Assembly: GCA_018714945.1 (NCBI GenBank)
Contig: DVMO01000139.1
Span: 1-10,741, forward strand
Length of the DNA: 10,741 nt
Direction of reading: 5' to 3'
Origin: Fimisoma avicola
Lineage (GTDB): Bacteria; Bacillota; Clostridia; Peptostreptococcales; Anaerovoracaceae
Part shown: one piece after another, positions 6,536 to 10,741 of the stretch
Numbering within the stretch: the stretch's first letter is position 1
Layout of the letters: each line of letters begins with the position of its first letter
Made by a program: the position numbers and the translations under genes
The notes under the pieces: model-generated
Database searches by the model: none
What the model was told of the DNA's origin: nothing
Seen by the model: only the letters and a program-made list of their open reading frames with translations

Positions 6536-7603
6536 ATGAATTTCAGCAACATCAGATCCAACAAAAAAATACTTGCAGTCATCATAGCAGCGGCAGCAGC
6601 CATCCTCCTGCTCATTGTCGGACTGATAGTCTACAACAGCGGCATAGGGCCGGCAGACAGCAGCGACGATGAACCGATAACCGTGGAGATCCCATCTGGA
6701 AGCGGCGCCATGGATATAATCAACATCCTCGATGAGAACGGACTGGTAAAGAACAAGACCATGGCCGGCATCCATGTGAGGATAGGCGGGTACGACAGCC
6801 TGCAGGCCAATACCTACATCTTTTCAAAAGATATGGGCCTAAAAGAGATACTGACAGCCATAAATACGGGAGATTTCAATTATCTGTCCAAAAATCAGAT
6901 AACTATAATCGAAGGTTCTACGATTCCTCAGGCTGCAGAATCCGTAGGCTCCAAGATCAATGTCTCTGCTGATGATCTTATTGCCCTCTGGAGCGACAGT
7001 GAATATCTGCAGACTCTTATAGATAAATATTGGTTCCTGACGGACGATATACTGCAGGATGGGATAATGTATCCCCTTGAAGGATATCTGTATCCGGAAA
7101 CATATATAATAACGGATACCAATGCCACAGCAGAGGAGGTTACGGAAATGATCCTGGATCATACTGACTCGATGCTTTCCCAGAGAAGAGAAAGCATTGA
7201 AGCTTCAGGATGGACCGTTCACCAGTTCCTTTCTCTGGCGTCAGTGGTGGAAAGTGAATCTCTGTTTGATGAGGACAGGCCAAAGATCGCAGGTGTGTTT
7301 ATAAACAGGCTGGAGGCAGGCATGCCGCTCCAGAGTGACATAACGGTTTTATATGCACTGCAGGAAAAGAAAGTGGATGTCACCTATGCAGATCTGGAAG
7401 TGGACTCACCATATAATACATACAAGTACACTGGGCTTCCGATCGGACCGGTATCTGCCGTGTCATCCCGCGGAATGGACGACACCCTCAATTATGAAGG
7501 ATCGGATTATCTGTATTTCTTTGCAAAAGAGGACGGTACAGTTATATATTCCAAAACTTATGAAGAACACGAACAGGCCGTGTCAGAAAACCTGTGGTAC
7601 TGA
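6536..7603 (+). CDS. mltG: Endolytic transglycosylase MltG (YceG-like)
   Basis: MltG is a membrane-anchored lytic transglycosylase that cuts nascent peptidoglycan strands beside the elongation machinery and so sets glycan length. The protein has 355 residues. The short cytoplasmic start NFSNIRSNKK is followed by one membrane helix (about 12-34), then a LysM-like region (ITVEIPSGSGAMDIINILDENGLV) and the YceG catalytic domain. The catalytic glutamate is E239 in LASVVESES, matching E218 of E. coli in 'LASIVEKET'. Further marks are RPKIAGVFINRLEAGMPLQSD and SPYNTYKYTGLP. The end is divergent: the usual 'DPTV' reads DITV, and the usual 'GLPPGPIxNPG' reads GLPIGPVSAVSSRG. The Shine-Dalgarno AGAGGT lies at 6524-6529. 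The stop codon is 2 nt from trmR. The same order, mltG (yrrL) before yrrM, is found in B. subtilis. Confidence 0.95.
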   Translation: MNFSNIRSNKKILAVIIAAAAAILLLIVGLIVYNSGIGPADSSDDEPITVEIPSGSGAMDIINILDENGLVKNKTMAGIHVRIGGYDSLQANTYIFSKDMGLKEILTAINTGDFNYLSKNQITIIEGSTIPQAAESVGSKINVSADDLIALWSDSEYLQTLIDKYWFLTDDILQDGIMYPLEGYLYPETYIITDTNATAEEVTEMILDHTDSMLSQRRESIEASGWTVHQFLSLASVVESESLFDEDRPKIAGVFINRLEAGMPLQSDITVLYALQEKKVDVTYADLEVDSPYNTYKYTGLPIGPVSAVSSRGMDDTLNYEGSDYLYFFAKEDGTVIYSKTYEEHEQAVSENLWY

Positions 7604-7605
7604 AG

Positions 7606-8265
7606 ATGAACATAACCATAACCAACGAGTTTGTATCGGAATATCTCAGAGACTTTTACAGGCCTGTGAGCGACAGCCTGTACGCGCTCCGGCTTCAAGC
7701 GGAGCAGGATGGGGTGCCTGTCATCCTTCGTGAAACAGAAGAGTTCCTCTGTTTTATGATGAAGGTGCTGCACCCGGAGACTGTGCTGGAGATAGGAACG
7801 GCGGTAGGATATTCATCCATGGTATTTGCTTCAATGGGAGCCTCTGTGGTAACCGTTGAAAAAGATGAAAAGATGGCAGAAAAGGCAGCCGGAAACTTTG
7901 AACTCATGGGCTTTTCACACGAGATCCGCCTTCTGAAAGGCGACGGAGAAGAAGTTCTGAAAAGCCTTAAAGAAAAAGAAAATGGGCTGTCCTTTGATAT
8001 GGTGTTCATAGATGCAGCCAAGAGCCACTACAAAAGGTTTCTGGATGCGGCCCTGCCGCTGTGCAGACCCGGAGCCGTTATCATTTCTGACAATGTGCTG
8101 CTTAAAGGAACGACTGCTTCGGATTCACTGGATCCAAACAGACGGTTCAAGACAAATATAAAAAGGATGAGGGAATATCTCACATATATATCGGACCATC
8201 CCAGGCTGGATACGGCTATCATCGCATGCGGGGACGGTCTGGCCCTCAGCAGGTATGACTTATGA
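7606..8265 (+). CDS. trmR: tRNA 5-hydroxyuridine methyltransferase TrmR (YrrM-type O-methyltransferase)
   Basis: This is a SAM-dependent, metal-dependent O-methyltransferase of 219 residues, related to catechol O-methyltransferase. In B. subtilis the YrrM/TrmR enzyme methylates 5-hydroxyuridine at tRNA position 34 to 5-methoxyuridine, widening wobble decoding. SAM motif I is VLEIGTAVGYSS (60-71), with an acidic residue at E85. Metal ligands are D136 (FIDAAKSHY) and D162-N163 (ISDNVLLKG). The end, DTAIIACGDGLALS, matches YrrM closely. I chose ATG 7606, 2 nt after the mltG stop; no Shine-Dalgarno is evident, so it is probably translated by coupling. GTG 7594 in the same frame, overlapping mltG by 10 nt, would add four residues and is possible. 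The stop overlaps the next gene as ATGA. Its place beside a TrhP-type gene strongly supports the tRNA role over a small-molecule methyltransferase. Confidence 0.93.
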   Translation: MNITITNEFVSEYLRDFYRPVSDSLYALRLQAEQDGVPVILRETEEFLCFMMKVLHPETVLEIGTAVGYSSMVFASMGASVVTVEKDEKMAEKAAGNFELMGFSHEIRLLKGDGEEVLKSLKEKENGLSFDMVFIDAAKSHYKRFLDAALPLCRPGAVIISDNVLLKGTTASDSLDPNRRFKTNIKRMREYLTYISDHPRLDTAIIACGDGLALSRYDL

Positions 8266-9491
8266 AAAGACCGGAACTTTTGGCCCCGGCAGGAGATCTG
8301 GAAAAATTAAAGACAGCGGTAATGTATGGCGCGGATGCCGTATATTTTGCAGGTGAAGATTTTTCCCTCAGGGCAGGAGCCGATAATTTTTCCATAGAGG
8401 AAATGAGGGAGGGTATAGCCTTTGCCCACGAAAGAGGCGTAAAGTGCCATATGACCCTGAACATATATGCCCATAACGAAGACATAGAGCCTCTCTGCGC
8501 ATATCTTGAACGGATAAAAGATCTTGATATAGACGCATTCATAGTCGCCGATCCCGGCGTGATGGAACTGCTGCATCAGGTCATCCCCGATGCGCAGATA
8601 CATCTGAGCACTCAGGCAAACATGACCAATTACATGACGGCCAGGTTCTGGTATGATAGAGGTATCAGACGGCTGGTGCTGGCAAGAGAGCTTACTCTTG
8701 AAGAAATAAGACAGATAAGGGACAATATACCAAGGGATATGGAACTTGAGACATTTGTCCACGGCGCCATGTGCATTTCTTATTCCGGACGGTGCCTTCT
8801 CAGTAATTTCATGATAAACAGGGATGCCAACAGAGGTATGTGCGCGCACCCTTGCCGGTGGAAATATTCCCTTGTGGAGGAACAGAGGCCTGGACAGTAT
8901 TATCCGGTGGAGGAAGACGACAGGGGAACATATATAATGAACTCAAAGGATCTTTGCCTGATAGAGCACCTGCCTGAACTCATAGGCGCCGGCATCGAAT
9001 CATTTAAGATCGAAGGCAGGATGAAAAGCGTGTTTTATGTGGCGACAGTAGTGGGCGCATATCGCAGGGCTCTGGACGCTTATGCCGCAGATCCTGATGG
9101 ATATGTCTTTGATCCGGAATGGATGGCCGAGCTGTGCAAGGTGAGCCACAGGGAGTTTACGACAGGTTTCTATTTTCATAAACCGACGGGAAATGACCAG
9201 AACTACCGTACAAGTGATTATACAAGGGACTATTCTTTTGTGGGGATGGTAAAGGGTTATGATCCGGAAACAGGCTATGCCACTGTGGAACAGAGAAATA
9301 AAATGTCAGTAGGGGATGTTGTGGAGATCTTCGGGCCGGGAGAAGGATATTTCCGCCAGGAGATAACTGAGATCCTTGACGAGGACGGAAACAGCATACC
9401 TTCTGCCCCTCATCCGCAGCAGCTGTTAAAGATCAGGACTGGCCGTCCAGTCAAAGAATACTATATTTTCAGAAAGAGAAAGGAAGTTTGA
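8262..9491 (+). CDS. trhP: U32 peptidase family protein, TrhP/YrrO-type tRNA hydroxylation protein
   Basis: This 409-residue protein belongs to the so-called peptidase U32 family, whose characterised members mostly modify RNA or make cofactors. TrhP (E. coli YegQ, B. subtilis YrrN/YrrO) is needed to make 5-hydroxyuridine at tRNA position 34 from prephenate-linked chemistry. The N-terminal barrel begins ELLAPAGDLEKLKTAVMYGADAVYF in pieces typical of the family. The U32 signature is ETFVHGAMCISYSGRC. Four conserved cysteines, C171, C178, C194 and C198 (the last two in GMCAHPC), fit an iron-sulfur cluster as shown for the related UbiU/UbiV. FKIEGRMKS is a further family mark. A small C-terminal beta domain (about 325-405) follows. 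It overlaps trmR by 4 nt (ATGA). B. subtilis has two adjacent U32 genes, whereas only this one is present here, nearer in length to YrrO (422) than to YrrN (309). Confidence 0.9.
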   Translation: MKRPELLAPAGDLEKLKTAVMYGADAVYFAGEDFSLRAGADNFSIEEMREGIAFAHERGVKCHMTLNIYAHNEDIEPLCAYLERIKDLDIDAFIVADPGVMELLHQVIPDAQIHLSTQANMTNYMTARFWYDRGIRRLVLARELTLEEIRQIRDNIPRDMELETFVHGAMCISYSGRCLLSNFMINRDANRGMCAHPCRWKYSLVEEQRPGQYYPVEEDDRGTYIMNSKDLCLIEHLPELIGAGIESFKIEGRMKSVFYVATVVGAYRRALDAYAADPDGYVFDPEWMAELCKVSHREFTTGFYFHKPTGNDQNYRTSDYTRDYSFVGMVKGYDPETGYATVEQRNKMSVGDVVEIFGPGEGYFRQEITEILDEDGNSIPSAPHPQQLLKIRTGRPVKEYYIFRKRKEV

Positions 9492-9492
9492 T

Positions 9493-10677
9493 ATGTTGAC
9501 TGACCCCGACAGTTTGACTGTCCGAATACTCTTAATGTTATTGATGATAGGCATATATGGCTTTTTTACCGCCATGAACGCCGCATGGAACTATTCCGGA
9601 AATATTACCGAAAAGATCAGATCTGCCAATAGTCTTATAGCTTTGGCGGCGGCTTCCTTTGCCGCCTGGCTTTCTTTCATCTCATGGGAACTGACCCTTG
9701 CCTTTATACTGTGCCTTATTGTCCTGGGGCAATATGTGCCGTACAAGATCGGGATACAGCATGACGATGCCATAGCAGAAAAGACAGAGAAGTTCATCAC
9801 ATTTATTTCTAAGCTCCTGAGCCCTGTTACGGCTGTGCTCATAGCAATTTCCAATGTATTCTTAAAGATATTCAGACAAAAGACCGATGTGGACGAGGAA
9901 GTCTATACCGAAGAAGATGTCATGTCCATGCTGGAAGCCGGCAAGGAGTCAGGCGTGTTCAATGAAGAAGGCACAAAGATGATAAGCTCCATCTTTGCTT
10001 TTGACGATAAGCTGGCTTACGAAGTGATGACGCCCAGGACAGATGTGTTTATGATAGATGTGGAAGATCCGCCTGAGGTCTACATGAAGGACCTGATGAA
10101 GCTGAGATATTCCAGGGTTCCAGTGTGCAAAGGCGACACCGACAATATCATAGGCATACTTCACATCAAGGATTATCTCATCAAAATGATGGAATCCAAA
10201 GACGAGAGCCCTGCCATAGAACCGATCCTGAGAAAGGCCTACTTTGTACCGGACACAAAGAAGATAGATTCTCTTTTCCTGGAAATGCAGAGCAGCAGGC
10301 AGCAGATCGCTGTGCTCATAGACGAATACGGAGGTTTCAGCGGTATCGTGACCATGGAAGACATGATCGAGCAGATCATGGGAGACATTGACGATGAATA
10401 CGATGAGGAAGAAGAGATCATAGACAAGATTGACGATAACACATATCTGGTGGACGGTGATGTGGACCTGGATGATCTCAACGACGAGCTGGGAACATCC
10501 ATCGAATCGGAGAGCAGCGAGACCATAGGCGGATTTCTGGTGGATCTGCTGGGAGAGATCCCCGAAGAAAGCGATGTGGGAAAGGAAATCGAATACGATA
10601 ACTTCAAGTTCAAGATCATGGCCGTCAGCGAAAGACGGATAGAACGGGTCAAGATGTACATCTTTGATAAAAAATAG
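9493..10677 (+). CDS. CNNM/CBS/CorC_HlyC family membrane protein with shortened CNNM domain
   Basis: This protein of 394 residues has the architecture of HlyC/CorC-type haemolysin-like proteins, some of which (B. subtilis MpfA/YhdP) export Mg2+. Membrane helices are visible at about 9-28, 46-63, 67-84 and a fourth hydrophobic stretch at 101-126. The linker TEEDVMSMLEAGKESGVFNEEG (139-160, in pieces) and VMTPRTDV (178-185) lead into a CBS pair (about 178-235 and 243-300). That pair ends YGGFSGIVTMEDMIEQIMGD, followed by an acidic stretch DIDDEYDEEEE and a CorC_HlyC domain (about 310-392). The membrane module is odd. From start to linker it spans about 138 residues, where family members usually have about 180-190, and its motifs are weak: FFTAMNAAW for 'FFSAAETAL' and GQYVPYK for 'GEIxPK'. 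The Shine-Dalgarno AGGAAG (9481-9486) lies in the end of trhP, and the gap is 1 nt. Transport activity is uncertain. Confidence 0.88.
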   Translation: MLTDPDSLTVRILLMLLMIGIYGFFTAMNAAWNYSGNITEKIRSANSLIALAAASFAAWLSFISWELTLAFILCLIVLGQYVPYKIGIQHDDAIAEKTEKFITFISKLLSPVTAVLIAISNVFLKIFRQKTDVDEEVYTEEDVMSMLEAGKESGVFNEEGTKMISSIFAFDDKLAYEVMTPRTDVFMIDVEDPPEVYMKDLMKLRYSRVPVCKGDTDNIIGILHIKDYLIKMMESKDESPAIEPILRKAYFVPDTKKIDSLFLEMQSSRQQIAVLIDEYGGFSGIVTMEDMIEQIMGDIDDEYDEEEEIIDKIDDNTYLVDGDVDLDDLNDELGTSIESESSETIGGFLVDLLGEIPEESDVGKEIEYDNFKFKIMAVSERRIERVKMYIFDKK

Positions 10678-10682
10678 ATTTC

Positions 10683-10711
10683 TTGCTTTTTAGTATTTAT
10701 TTTGATACAAT
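10683..10711 (+). promoter_or_regulatory. Probable promoter for the next gene to the right
   Basis: TTGCTT (10683-10688), a 17-nt spacer and TACAAT (10706-10711, five of six matches to TATAAT) are found just after the last stop codon. TGA directly precedes the -10 box (10703-10705), giving an extended -10 like that of efp. The -35 box matches only the TTG half. The promoter points out of the window, and its gene is not seen. No intrinsic terminator for the mltG-to-CNNM operon is visible in the 64 nt after it. Confidence 0.5.
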
Positions 10712-10723
10712 AAATTTGTTGTA
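10706..10723. repeat. 18-nt near-perfect palindrome overlapping a -10 box
   Basis: TACAATAAATTTGTTGTA is a palindrome with half-sites TTTATTGTA and TTTGTTGTA on opposite strands, agreeing at eight of nine positions. It begins at the first base of the probable -10 box and runs past the expected transcription start. That is a typical place for a repressor operator, but no regulator is encoded in the window and the short A/T-rich sequence could arise by chance. A separate small inverted repeat, GTCTT-TTT-AAGAC, follows at 10728-10740 and runs into the window edge. Confidence 0.35.
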
Positions 10724-10741
10724 CTGTGTCTTTTTAAGACT

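Noticed and set aside
7353..7733. 126-codon + strand open frame across the mltG-trmR junction.
   Set aside because: It is an out-of-frame shadow of mltG and trmR, with no ribosome binding site and a translation unlike any protein family.
8262..9491. Reading the U32 gene as a secreted collagenase-like protease.
   Set aside because: There is no signal peptide, the four-cysteine set fits an iron-sulfur cluster, and its overlap with trmR matches the tRNA hydroxylation operon of B. subtilis.
9493..10677. A frameshift or deletion making the last gene a pseudogene.
   Set aside because: The frame is open from a good ribosome binding site to the CorC_HlyC end with helices in place; the shortening is in-frame and looks like a variant, so I report it as a finding only.
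1..10741. Search for CRISPR repeats, tRNA/rRNA genes, insertion sequences, toxin-antitoxin pairs or phage genes.
   Set aside because: No regularly spaced repeats, cloverleaf-like segments, transposase motifs or terminal inverted repeats were seen, and almost all of the window is accounted for by housekeeping genes.

Overview
The window carries eleven protein-coding genes, all on the + strand and tightly packed. No RNA gene, mobile element, CRISPR array or phage gene is visible. Moderate GC, heavy use of AGA/AGG for arginine and ATA for isoleucine, strong GGAGG-type ribosome binding sites, RNase J with a YlbF-family protein, and an mltG-trmR-U32 gene order known from Bacillus subtilis (yrrL-yrrM-yrrN/O) all indicate a Bacillota genome. 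The protein wording looks like an anaerobic Clostridia lineage. A family-level name (for example Anaerovoracaceae or a relative) would be a guess.

Layout. Positions 1-3717 hold nadD (3' part only), yqeK, rsfS and leuS, with overlaps of 17 and 11 nt and one 9-nt gap, so they look like a single operon. A 75-nt gap with a weak hairpin and a weak promoter-like sequence leads to rnjA (3793-5475), followed 2 nt later by a small YlbF/YmcA-family gene (5478-5819). Then comes efp (5908-6468) as a self-contained unit: a near-consensus extended -10 promoter in front and an intrinsic-terminator-like hairpin behind. From 6536 to 10677 run mltG, trmR, a U32-peptidase-family tRNA hydroxylation gene (trhP type) and a CNNM/CBS/CorC_HlyC membrane protein, again with gaps of 1-2 nt or a 4-nt ATGA overlap. 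The last 64 nt contain a likely promoter for the next gene, with an 18-nt palindrome over its -10 region.

How the genes fit together. Most of the window serves translation and RNA metabolism: NAD precursor synthesis and Ap4A removal (NadD, YqeK), ribosome silencing (RsfS), leucyl-tRNA charging (LeuRS), RNA decay (RNase J plus a YlbF-family protein that may act as a decay cofactor), rescue of proline-stalled ribosomes (EF-P), and wobble-uridine modification (TrhP makes ho5U34, TrmR methylates it to mo5U34). MltG sets glycan strand length in the cell wall, and the last protein belongs to a family of Mg2+ exporters and haemolysin-like proteins.

This is largely an ordinary housekeeping region, and I do not see a new defence, mobile or biosynthetic system. 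The points most worth a second look are a shortened CNNM membrane domain in the last gene, a divergent C-terminal motif in MltG, the rnjA-ylbF pairing, the efp cassette placed between ylbF and mltG, and the palindrome at the right-hand edge.
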